DNA from: Ophioceras dolichostomum
Lineage: Eukaryota > Ascomycota > Sordariomycetes > Magnaporthales > Ophioceraceae
Assembly: GCA_003049485.1 (NCBI GenBank)
Contig: PYST01000019.1
Coordinates: 151,470 to 215,469 of the forward strand
Length of the DNA: 64,000 nt
Reading direction: 5' to 3'
In this document: one piece after another, positions 10,491-21,652 of the stretch
Layout of the letters: every line of letters begins with the position of its first letter
Position numbering within the stretch: position 1 is the stretch's first letter
Program-made: the position numbers and the translations under genes
Notes under the pieces: generated by a model
The model's database searches: none
What the model was told of the DNA's origin: nothing
What the model saw: the letters and a program-made list of their open reading frames with translations, nothing else

Positions 10491-13167
10491 GGCGAGCTAC
10501 GACCCTACCTGGAGTCAACTTACTATGTACCTGAACTGGCAGGATTTTGGGGATGAAGCGATAGGGCAATTTAGATTGTGAGATTGGTTCGCGTCCAACC
10601 GTGTTGTTATTTCATAAAAGCGAATAGCACCGTAAAAAGCGTAGAAAGCAGCTCAGGGAGGAAAGCTCAAGATGGAATTGGCAAGGCTCTTAACGGCTGA
10701 GCCTTGCTGCCTTCCCTTAGCAACAGGGCGGACGAGCAGCCCACCACACGCACGATAACAACCCACTCGACCCGATCGTCTCGTTCCCCTACCTACCTAC
10801 CTATTCCTCCACTCACCACTAGTATCCACGGCCATAGGCGACGGTGCAGGTACAGGCGGTTGGGTTCTTGTGATTTCTTCCACCAACTCCGCGGTGACTC
10901 TTACGTTAAGGAAGCCGCACCACCAGCCTGCCTATAGACCTGCGTCTGAGAATCTAGGTAGGTAGGGACATCCCACCTAAGTAGAGGTAGGTAGGAACTC
11001 AGTTATAGGTAGCCAAATCGACCGATTGTGGCAAAAACAAACGCGGGATCTTTGAGGGGACGTGGTGTGCTGTGTCCCACTGAAGAACACGGGGTGCTAC
11101 CAATGTGCTGTCGGTCGGGCGGGCGTGTGGCGGGCTGAAAAGTGAGCTGAACAGAATTCGAGAAGATAGCACGAGCTCGGACTATGCCGTGACTTGCCAC
11201 CCTTGGAAGTTGGATCATCTGTCTGAGTTGATATAAAATCCGGATAAGTGAATCTTTGTCCTTGTGTTTGCTACGCCTTTCTGCCCTACCTAGCTGGGAC
11301 TTTGCTGAATTTTTTTAGACGATCTCGTGTGAGATCCCACCCCCATCTCCGGTCACAAGGTGTCCCATGAGGATGAGATGAGATCCGTCCTGTGAACGAC
11401 CGTAGTAGCTGTTTTGTTCGTGCTCACCTAGCACAATGTTGCCGATCGCGAGAACGAAGGGGCCGCGACCATCGCCTAAAACCGGGCGCGTGGGGAGGCG
11501 GTGAAGAGGGTGTATACTACTAACCTATGTGCTCGTGTATCTTCAGCTATCATACTCTCACTGGCCCTTTGTTATGTCTTGCCGTACAGCTGAGGCACCA
11601 AGGTAAGGTAGGTGCAGGAAGAAGGGGGTGGTTTTCAATGTTCCCTCTGATTCAATCCACCAACACAGCAGAACGCAAGAGCCATGATAACACCGGCAGT
11701 TCGCTGTCTGATATTCCGAAAGCACAATAATTGCCTCCGAGCGCGGGGGTGGTGCTACATGTATGCAAAGAAGTACCTAGGTAGGTAGTACCTACACACA
11801 AAGACTCCCCTCACTTCGTTTTCGACTCCTCTCATCTCCCACTCACTGGGTCACTGGGTACTTCCAAGCTGTCCGTCCACGGACAGATAGATTCTGCGGT
11901 GACCCAGACACAAAAGATCGCACAGAGAGGAAGGAAAGGGGGGAGCACAACAGCGATAACGCGTTACGGACAGATGAGGCGGCCGACAAGATTTGGGGCG
12001 CAAACTACTACCTACATACATACCACCTCCTCCATGACCTAGCCATAGAGCCGCTGGGCTGCACTGCACAGCGGTAAGCGAGCTAGACGATGGATGGACA
12101 AGCACCAGCAGTAGGAGTGGCGAGTAGCAGCAAGTACTAATACAAAACGAGAGGCACGTCGCATATTTCACGTCGCATATTCATGTCGCACGACGGACGG
12201 GCGGGGGAGAAGCAGGCCATCGGGATGCGCAAGATCGGACAGTTCCCCTACTAGTTGCCCGCTGCACTGACCTTGAGGGGCAAAAAAAAAGAGAGAAAGA
12301 CGAGATGAGAGGAGACGAAATATAGGTGTCGCAAGCATTTCGGGAGACGACGTCGTGGACAGACTAGAATGATGGGCGGACGAACTGAATGGTGAGTTGA
12401 ACGGAGATTTGAAATTCATCAGTTCATCATCATAGTGCCGCCGGGGAAGAGAGATAAGAAACGAAACGCCAGGGTTAAGTACAAAAGTCAAAAAGGGTAT
12501 GGAAATAGAGGCTTTGAAAAGATGAATAGGTAAAGAAGAAGTGAAAAAAAGACGAGAGTGAGTCGTTGAAGATTTAGAAAACAAAAGACGAAGCCTCCGA
12601 GCCAGTCTAGTTTTTGTTTTGTTTTGTTGCATTGTGATGCCCGCGTTTGGTTCTGTGGCCCCGATGTCAGACGGCCCTCGACAGAAGAACGCAGTAGACA
12701 GGGGTCCTATAGAAAAACAGAAAAAGAAGGAAGGGTTGATAAAATAATAAGAGAAAGAAGAATCGACCGTTCGTACAGCGCCGGCGAAATACTCCGTGAG
12801 ACACCTTAGCAAGTAAAATGAATGAGCGAATGCAGGCGCTTTATATGCTTCCCGTCCTCGCTCCCTACCAGTTGCCTGAGTTCCTCGGTATATAGCCATT
12901 GGAAGCCAATGGATCGAATGATGAAGGACCGTGTCCTATGCAATTATTCCGGACCATAATGAAATGGAGCAAGTCCCAAGAGTCCCCTGTGATATCCTGT
13001 CAAAGGGGAATAAGATGCCAACAAGACGAAAGGACGCATTGGGAGAAGTTGAACAAGAACAAGCGAAGAAATAGATATGTAGGTAGTTAAACAGCCAACG
13101 AGCGACGAGACGTTTACCAAAAATAGTCACTATCGGCAACGATGATGATTATCGATAAACCACCCGC
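10491..13167. other. gene-poor spacer
   Basis: No supported gene. CTAC/GTAG-type motifs lie at 10788-10803, 10954-10993 and 11773-11795. The minus-strand open frame 12899-12168 is biased towards Phe and Ser, as expected from purine-rich DNA read backwards, and lies just downstream of the gene at 13168-14055; it is more likely 3' UTR or spacer than coding. Confidence 0.6.
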
Positions 13168-14055
13168 TCACGCCATCCTAGGAGGCGGCGGATTCCTCGG
13201 CGGCCCACCAACAACAGGCGCCTGCTGCGGCGGGAACACGGTCCTCGGCGGCGGCGGCGGCATGGGGCCGAACCCGCCAGGCCCAGGCCTAGGTGGGGGG
13301 CCACCACCACCACCGCCCATCATGGGAGGTGGCGGAGGGGGACCGCCGGGGCCGCCGGGGCCGAACGGGGGGCCAGGCCTGAACCCGCCGGGCGGCACGG
13401 GGAAGGGGCCAGGGAGCGGGCCGGACGGGAAGCCGCCCGGTGGCCCAGGCCGCGGTGGGCCACCACCGCCGCCGCCGTAGTCGCCCTCGCTGTCGCCGTC
13501 GGACGAGTCGTCGTCGGACGAGTAGCTGCCGGAGCTGGAGCCGTCGCTGCCGTGGTGGTGGTGGTGCGTCGTGTGGGTGTGCGTCGTGTGGTGGACGCTG
13601 ACGGGCACGCCGTGCTGCGGTCGCATCGGTCCTCCTGGTCCTCCTGGTCCTGGCATGGGACCAGGCCTGCCGCCGGCGGGGCCGGGACGGCCGCGCTTGG
13701 AGCCGCCCTTCCGAGAATGGTGGTGGTGGGAGGAGGAAGAAGAGGAAGAGGAGGAGGAAGAGCTGCCGGAGGAGGTGCTGGAGCCGTCGTCGTAGTAGTA
13801 GCCGTAGTAGTACGGGTTGCGCACGAAGTAGTAGTAGTCCTGCACGTCCTCGTAGATGATGCCGTCCTCGCCGCGTTCCCGCGTGGTGGTCGTCTCGTGG
13901 CGGATGGAGCGGTGGCCGTTGGGGTTCGCGCCTGCGAACCAGAGGATCCAGGGGATCCGTCGGGACGAGTTGGAGAGGTAGGTGTCCACTGAGTCGGTGG
14001 TTGACTCCCTTGAGTCGATGGAGTGGGCGCGCCTCTGCCGGGATGATCGCCCCAT
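13168..14055 (-). CDS. Gly/Pro/His-rich low-complexity protein
   Basis: Uninterrupted 295-codon frame. The N-terminal 60 residues have normal composition (IPWILWFAGANPNGHRS). They are followed by a Tyr-rich block (DYYYFVRNPYYYGYYYDD), a Ser run, a His cluster, a Thr/His stretch, an acidic Ser/Asp patch, and about 110 residues of Gly/Pro repeats with poly-Pro. No signal peptide or membrane helix is visible. Start 14055 is the first ATG of the frame. Strong compositional bias on this strand and a plausible N-terminus argue for a real gene, but no domain is recognised. Poly-Pro could bind SH3, WW or profilin, and the His cluster could bind metal; both ideas are inference. It is divergent from the gene at 21653 across a very long spacer. 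Confidence 0.65.
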   Translation of the reverse strand: MGRSSRQRRAHSIDSRESTTDSVDTYLSNSSRRIPWILWFAGANPNGHRSIRHETTTTRERGEDGIIYEDVQDYYYFVRNPYYYGYYYDDGSSTSSGSSSSSSSSSSSSHHHHSRKGGSKRGRPGPAGGRPGPMPGPGGPGGPMRPQHGVPVSVHHTTHTHTTHHHHHGSDGSSSGSYSSDDDSSDGDSEGDYGGGGGGPPRPGPPGGFPSGPLPGPFPVPPGGFRPGPPFGPGGPGGPPPPPPMMGGGGGGPPPRPGPGGFGPMPPPPPRTVFPPQQAPVVGGPPRNPPPPRMA

Positions 14056-17000
14056 GGTGACGGTGATGGTGTGTATGTAAGGTGTGTGTGGAATGCGCGC
14101 CCGGTTTGTTGTGTGTGTGTGCTTGCTTTCCGCTTTCCGCTTGGCTGTTCACCTGGTGTGGCCACCTAGATCCAGCTTTGCGCTTGGAAAGGCCGCCCGA
14201 GTTGTGAGTAGCTGATGGGGCCGGTGTGCGTCGCGAGTACAACTGACTAGGGTGTAGAGGTGAGGCGGAAGTTGGTGTGGCCGGAAAGCTTTTACTTTGC
14301 CCAAGTGATCTACAGTATAATCCTTGCTCGACGGCAGAGTATCAGATGAATTGGGGTCAAAAAGAAATGAAACACCCTTCCCCTGGCAGCACGGGAAGGG
14401 GGGCAAGAGCGCGGGGTTGACACAGTTAAGGGTGATGGAGGTGAGCGTGACTGGGCCTCACAACTACTCTAACTGTGCAAATATTGTCTGTGAAGGGGGG
14501 TGAGATGGATAGAAGCTGGGCGGATGTGGAAGGAATGGAACACGAAGACGGGGCGACGCAGAAGAAATATATCCCGGGCTCTGCCTTTTCGTCTCTCGCG
14601 AGATGGGCTGATGCGCTGAGCTCTGTCTAGCTGGGCAGGCGTAATTGACACTTCGGACGCGTAAAAAGAAGGCAACCAAGAGGAGACAGGGGGGACGAGG
14701 GGAGGAGACACAAAGGGTTCCCCCTCGAGACCAGACCCCAATGAGGGCCTGCCCAGCCGAGCCAGGTCAAGTCACGGTCACTGCGAGGGCTGCGCTGAAC
14801 TCGGGCGCAGAGTGTGCAGCCGTGGCCGGATTCATTGGATGAAAGGTCAACAACATGCAGGAGCAGGACAGCGGAGCGAATCAAGGGTCGTGGGCTCCCC
14901 GAAGACCCGGAAGACTGCGGTAAGAGGGAGGGTACCATCCTCTCTCTCTTGCTCATCATCTTTGATGCACTTTGCTGCAGTTGCAGTGACCGCAGCAGCT
15001 GCAAGTTAGCAGCGGCAGGCTGGCTCTCTGTCTCCATTTCCAGGTAGCTTTCCCCCTCCCAGGACGCACGAAAGAGGAGGCGGTCTAGCTCGAGATGGAA
15101 AGGGCGACGAAGAGTAAAAGGGATTACACACTGCAGAAAAGAAGGCAGCAAAAAGAGCAGCGGAATCACGCTAAGAGCCGCACACAATGAAGATAGGGGA
15201 GGTGTGCCTGGGAGGTAGAGTGGATACGCCTGCGCTTGCGCAGCTCCTCCGAGCCAGTCACCAGCCAGACGGACGTGATATGCGGGCACAGCATGCAGCC
15301 TTCAGCATACATGCATGAAGAGCTGGGCACACAGAAGGCCGAATCCGTACTGGCCTACCATTGGGCGCTACAGTCACCACACCAGCTGTGGTGTCTGTGT
15401 TGGAGCACCAAAGAGAGAGGGAGGGAGGGAGGCCCACCGCTGTCCCCTCTTCCGTTCCCGTCGCTCTGCTTCCGGGGGACGGCGGGGTGAGAGGTGTGGG
15501 CAAGAGTAAACGTGTGTGTGTGACACAAGTCTTGGATGCGTGTCGAATCCCCCTCACTCTCATCCATCCATTCATAATCTTCCACCTGTTAGAACAAGTG
15601 CCTCTTTCTTTCCTGCATTTTACGCCCGGTTACAGAGAGACAGTCGGAAGAAGTGATATGATGACCTGGCCAATGGAAGGATTGGGCATCAAAAGTGCTT
15701 ATCTGGTCGGGACGAGTATGATGAATTGGGGCGGGAGTTCCGTGACGTACCAAACAGTGAGAAATGCGGTGGGAGACAGGCAACGAAGCGCGAGAGAGGG
15801 GCAGCTGAGACCAGCAGAAGGAGAAAAAAAAATATGAGAAGAGACAGGTGGAAAAAAAGGTCAGCAATAACACGGCGCCGAAGCAGGCAGTGAGCAGGGC
15901 CGATGGCGGCTCACTGCAGCATCACCAGCATTCACGGGCGAATTAGTCAGATGCGAGCAAGCATTTTGGGTAGGATAAACAGAAGAAAATTCAATGCATC
16001 GAACCCCAGCAAAGCAAGCAAGCTGCCGCTCCCCATCCATTCATTCATCCCATACTCCATGGCATCGAGGTTGATCTCCACTGAAGCGGGCGGGCAGTAC
16101 GGGATTCTGCAGCGAGCCCTGACGCACATTGAAACCGATGGATGGGAGCCAAAAAAGAAACAGAAGGGAGCAGGGAGGCAGCCCGCTTCTTCTCTCTGGC
16201 GCGCCAACGAAGCTCGCTCCAGTCAGTCTAGTCAACCCCGCTTGACCGCTTGACCGAGCCCGGTCTCCGGCAGGCAAGGAAGTTGAGGCATTGGGTTCGA
16301 ATCTGATCGTGAAAGAGTGGCCACACGTAGCCTGCCCTAAGCCCTGTGAAGGGGTTGTGTCGCAACGTGGCAGACGAACGTTTGGGGACAGACAGCGAAA
16401 CTAGCAGGGATCAGTGGCGATTGTCGGGCGAAGTGAGGCTGGCCGCGAGGAGCAACAGGATCTGCTCTGTCCTCTCACGAATACCTAAAAGTTGGGAGCC
16501 TGATGGGAGCCTGGGAGCCTTATACAAGTTACTGCACAGGACAGTAAAGGAAAGGAATGGAGGCGGTGACGACGCAAAACCGGAACGAAAAGGATATGCG
16601 CGAGGAAGCGAGATGCCCTGGCGGAGAGATACTGAACCAATTGACGAATGGACATCCAAGCAAACCAGAAATGATGGAGGGGGAGAAATGTCTCTCAAAT
16701 TCTCGTGGTGCAGCAACGCCGGATGCAGATCTGGGCGCGATGCTTCCCAATTGACCATTCGACTCACTTATCGGTCGGCATGCCGCTATCCGCGACATAC
16801 ATGCCAACTCACACACACACACCACTCAGCAAGTTGCAAGCGTCTCGAGATCTCCTAGCAGAACATAGCAAGCAAGCAACCGTGCGAACCACATCTGTTT
16901 TCCCCGTGGTTCGCACTTATGTACACACTTTTCTCTCGAGTACTTGGCCGATCGAAGGGGACGAAGAAGCCCCACATGAAGATGAACTGCACGGTGTCTG

Positions 17001-19453
17001 TGTGCCGTTGATCTTCGATGAGAGGGGAGCCAGGCAGGATTCTCCCTTCTGTTGGTAAGCCTTGGTCATGAAGCTTGTTTGCATCGATGACAGGACAAAG
17101 TCCGGACTACATCTTAGACCGAGTCCTCCGGTGCGCATTGCCGCGAGCTGTTGTTCATCAGAACAAAGTCCTCTGCGGGCTGGATGGTTTCACACGGAAC
17201 CGGAAGCTTGCCCGGTGCTCCAGCCTGACTGGTGTGTGCAAAACCTCCCACACATGAGATGATCGTTCACCTGGACTGAGCCTGGATTCATTTCCGGCTC
17301 GGTCGGGAAGGCAGACGCTATCGACAATTTCATCGCCAATTCCGAATGTTATGTTGCGTCTCTTACCCCTTTGCTGAACCCTCTTTCAAGAGGCACAACA
17401 TGCCCTTGGCCTAGGTCTATGTAGGTTGAGGGCGATGCTGAGGGTGAGAAGAAACACGATGGAATCACGACGCCAATGAGGGGGGGTAAGGAACGACGGC
17501 TTGCAACGGGTGAACAAAAGATGTGAGGAGACGTGAGGGCTGTTTTGGATTGGACAACATCCATGATACCTACTCAACCGCATCGAAACGAAAGCGCCTT
17601 TTCGCGGGATGAGGATCAGCAGCAGGCCGGCCGCATGTGGGAGGAGTGCCGCCCGCAGGAAACGGCCAGCCAGCCAGAGAGGGTGGGCGACGCACGAAAT
17701 GAGGGGTTCACCGAACCTGTGAACGATGGATGGCCACGCGTCTGATGCTTCAGGACGGAGCCGCCAATACCAACCATTCCATGCCGTCTCTCTCCTTTCC
17801 TTCCCTCCCCCTTCTCTCCTTCCATTGTCCATTTCTCAGTTCCCAAAACTCGCCGATCGGCTTGCTGAGTCACCGGTCGGCCGGAAGCACTCCCCGCTCT
17901 CCTTCCATCTCTTATTTCCTCTTGCTCATCAAGGAGTACTTCTTCAAGCTCCTCAAGGTGAAAAGAAGCTTATTCTCTTTCTTCTTCTTCTTCTCCCCTC
18001 AATGAGGAAACCAGGCCGCGGGGATACCGTCGTAGTACCGCCCAGCCTGCAACATTTATTAATTGTAGGCAATTTCTGGTTCTGTTCCCCTTTTATCCAG
18101 AGCGAAAAGAAAGAGTCCATGCTCTTCCGGCAGGACTGTGGCCCAGAGTTCCAGAGTCCCGTGACCCCACCATCCATCTCCGCGTTTCTCTCCACGCTCT
18201 CGGCACTTCATCATTCACACAAATGAAAAAAGGCCTCGGCGGGCATGGCCTCGACCGCTCGAAGCCCGGCCGGAAGTGGCAAAGAGTCTTGCCGAACTGC
18301 CACAGTAGTATCTGAGATGGTTGAGAATGGAATCCACCTCTCTCCTGCCTTGCTTGTTGTGCGCTCATCAGAGGAATAAAAGCTGTGGTACAGTATGTTG
18401 TGATCCATCATCCATATATGCACTCAGACGGGCGAATCCCTGCCCCGCCCCCTTTTAATATTTCCAGAAGATATTTTGTATGCTTCTCGCATCTCCGGGA
18501 CATCAGGGGAGGGAAGGGAAAGAGAAGGGAAAGGCAAGGCAGGGCAGGGAAACCGCGGGGAGATGGACAAGAGGCTTATGCTATGAATAGCACTCCCGGT
18601 CAAGCCTACCACACAAACCACACAACCATCATGCATCTGCGGGACGGTTGGCTTGCATCGTGGGTTTGGCTACCTACGGAATATCGTGGGCTCGACTCTT
18701 GGATTCGCCCGTCAATACTGGATCGGTTCGTGACTGATGAATCGCGATCGATTCTCATCAGTACTGTGTTGTGCGTGCTGCTACTGCAAGGTCGTTCAGA
18801 AAGACAACATCAATGATCAAGACACCGCGCTAGCTCACCGGACAAACACTCCCCTTTTTCTGCGCATCCCATGTGTCCACCATCCAAGCATCGAATAAAA
18901 CGCACGAGCAGAAGCATCATCAATATTCTTGTTTCTTCTTTTTACTACGGACCATCGGCCATTCTTCCCTCTCTGCCTTAGTGGCTCTGTATGCCCTCCA
19001 CCCTCCTCTCTCGGTTTTCCCAGTTGGAATTGATGACCGTGGTGATCAAGGCTTCTGCAGGCAAAATAGGCTCAACACCACGCAGCGAATCTTGGACGCC
19101 GGAATAGATTAGGGGTGGCGAAGAATAAACAGCCATGTTTGTTAGGCTGACACCCCATCGCCCTACTGGGTACATACATCTATTCTTTAAGCGGGGTGAG
19201 AGCATATCTGCTACAGGGGGGAGGGCACACGGAGAAAGGCTGATGAGAGAGAACTCATTCTTGGGGAAAAAACAAACACAGGGCAACCTCTTGGTGATCT
19301 TCATCAGAGAGCATCATAAATGTGACAGTATTCCGATGACATTGAATGTTTATGTGGATATATCGCGGGTCCGGAAAACGCTCCCGAACGGACGCTGGCC
19401 GTTGTCGGTTTCTGCCTGCCGCAACATGTTCCGGAAAGAATAGACTCGGGGGG

Positions 19454-19459
19454 NNNNNN
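19454..19459. other. assembly gap in poly-G
   Basis: Six N inside a run of G (19448-19478 or so). The true homopolymer length is unknown; no coding model crosses it. Confidence 0.95.
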
Positions 19460-20837
19460 GGGGGGGGGGGGGGGGGGGAGCAGCTCAAGCTGGGCTGCTG
19501 GTGAGGAGGAGGGACTTCGGAGCCTGGGATAGGCAGAGAACATGAGAAAATAAGGAAGGAGACAAGGAAGGATTGTTGCAGACAACCATGTCCGAGTGCT
19601 GCATACGGCCTACAGGGCCCGGGCCTTGATAATGCGCTCACCACTGTCGCGCTCTGTCTGTCAGTGTCAAAAGTCCGACTGACTGACCTGGTTTGACCTG
19701 CCTGACCGACCGAACGACTGCTTGGCTGTACCGTATGCCACTCTTCTTGTGCCCGTCTCATCCCTGGCCTGTGATCGCTCGCTCGTTCACAGAAGCAAGC
19801 AGAGGGTGGGTCGGTCGATCGTGATAGATGCTAATCACGGTTGGGCGGACCCTTCTCTATAACAAGTTTCGCCTCCAGCTGCTACTGCAACGGCTGACAA
19901 GAGTCGGAGAGAGATAAAATAGAATTGGAGAAAAGCCTCGATCGACACAATGTTATCTGCTTCTTCTGCACTCATGGATGGCATGGATGGCATGGGAGCA
20001 TGGGAGCAAAAAGCGAGCGAGGGAGGAAGTGTGCGGTCGTACTATGGTAGCAGCCACCACGGCTCACTGCCGAGGACACGCTACGTCCTCCTGCACTTCG
20101 TGCTTCATGTCGAGGCCGAAGTGGGTTCATGGCGGTCGAAACGGCGTGGTTCTGCCGGTGTCGCATCCACCTGACGGTGGCCTGTCGTGCCTGTACCTGC
20201 CTCTGCCTAGCCCACCAGTCGTAACAGCAGCACTGGACTGGAAGGTACGAAGTATTTCTCACAGGGGAGGATCGGCGCGGAATCAGATGGGTGGAGACGC
20301 TTCCATCCAACTCCTCTCCCAATTGTTCCAGCATCACTCCCGCGACAGTCCAGCCAACACCTCGATAAAAAGGGCACAGATGAAAGTAAGATGGATTCTT
20401 TTGCTTCTCCCATTCGGAATTGATGGGTAAATGGAATTGTAGTAAGGAGGGTACCGCTAGAGAGCTACAACGTAATGAATTGAATACTGAGGGAGAAATA
20501 CCTCCGTCTTGTTTGAGTGGCTGGTCGCTGACCCGCACAGGCAAAAAAAATAAGGGTGCTTTAGGGGTGCTTGTCCAAGGAGGTCCCGGCACCCAAATTC
20601 TCTCGCCCACCAATGGCAATGCCGGCTCACCCCCCACGAGCAGGTCCGAAACCAGCCAGGGCCGACAAAGGACCTGCTGGTTCCTGAGCAAGTGAGCAGC
20701 CTTCCAAGGTCGCCGTCGGTTGCAATGCTTGCAGCGGGGGGCTCCTTGCTACTTCAGCCGGGCTAAGTCAGGGGGGGCGTGTTTCCAGTCGTTCCCGTAG
20801 TTTGTCAGAGCACTGTAATTCGTACGGTTAGAGTTGT

Positions 20838-20881
20838 GGGCACTGGGCACTAGAATTTGCGTGCTGGGCACTGGGCAATTC
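20838..20881 (+). repeat. gggcact short tandem repeats
   Basis: Two pairs of a 7-bp gggcact unit separated by about 15 bp, in the long spacer upstream of the gene at 21653. Confidence 0.7.
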
Positions 20882-21652
20882 CCTGGATGATGCTCCTGGA
20901 CGGTGGCACTTTGGCTGGGACAGTCCCCCTAGTCTGCCTGGGCACTAGGTTCGTGTTGTTGATGGGGAGTTGTTGCCGTTCTGGGATCGAACTGGGGACT
21001 GGGGAAGAAGGACGTCCGCCCGCACCATCCTTACCCGTCCTCGTTTCCCACAACCCAAAACCAACTCTTAGTACGGTAACCTACCAACTTTCCCACCGAC
21101 AGCGATCATTCAAACGAAAAGTCGACCATCTTTTCTTTGCTATCCCGTATTCACCGACAAACCAGACGCGATAATCGACAGCCATCGAAGTCGAAGGGGA
21201 GGACGAGTTATACTCCATTAATCAACGAGACCACACGCCGGACTCCTCCAATACTGTGGTTGGACTGCGTGTGTGTCCACTGCAGCCACCACATTCGGAT
21301 ACTGCGGACGACGAACACCACACACCAACCAAAAGAGAGGGATCCATACCTGATTGAGGAAAGAAGGAAACACGACAGACAAAAGAGGACGCACAAACGC
21401 GCCTGGCGATCGATGTGCTTGCGGGTCGCAGAGTGGTTGAAGTGACGGATTGGGCGTTGTGCTGTGTGACTGTGACTGCTGCTGCGAAAAAGGGGGCCAT
21501 CCGGACTTCCCATCGCTGAGTCCAGCCAGCAGCCAGCCGCAGGAGTCGGCCGCCAGCAGCAGCCGACCAGCCAGTATTAACCAGCAGAAGAATTAGAAGG
21601 GAAAAAAAAAGGCAAACGAACATCCGACAGCGAACCGCTGTCCATCCATCCA

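Larger units (their letters stand above)
14056..21652. other. 7.6-kb gene-free divergent spacer
   Basis: No protein gene can be supported on either strand. Open frames reach 239 codons (20691-19972, minus) but show no domain, no exon continuity and low-complexity composition. The region contains short tandem repeats (catggatgg at 19973-20010, gggcact at 20838-20881) and one assembly gap. It separates two divergent genes, so it may hold long leaders, regulatory DNA or non-coding transcripts; none can be delimited here. Confidence 0.6.

Noticed and set aside
12168..12899. 243-codon minus-strand open frame
   Set aside because: Phe/Ser-rich translation of purine-rich DNA, no domain, located in the 3' flank of the gene at 13168-14055.
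16260..16320. B-box-like ggttcgaatc
   Set aside because: No A box at proper distance and no tRNA fold.
19972..20691. 239-codon minus-strand open frame in the gene desert
   Set aside because: No family resemblance, no exon continuity, mixed composition; the plus strand has equally long overlapping frames.
20960..21010. Minus-strand B-box-like gttcgatccc
   Set aside because: No convincing A box upstream and no cloverleaf.
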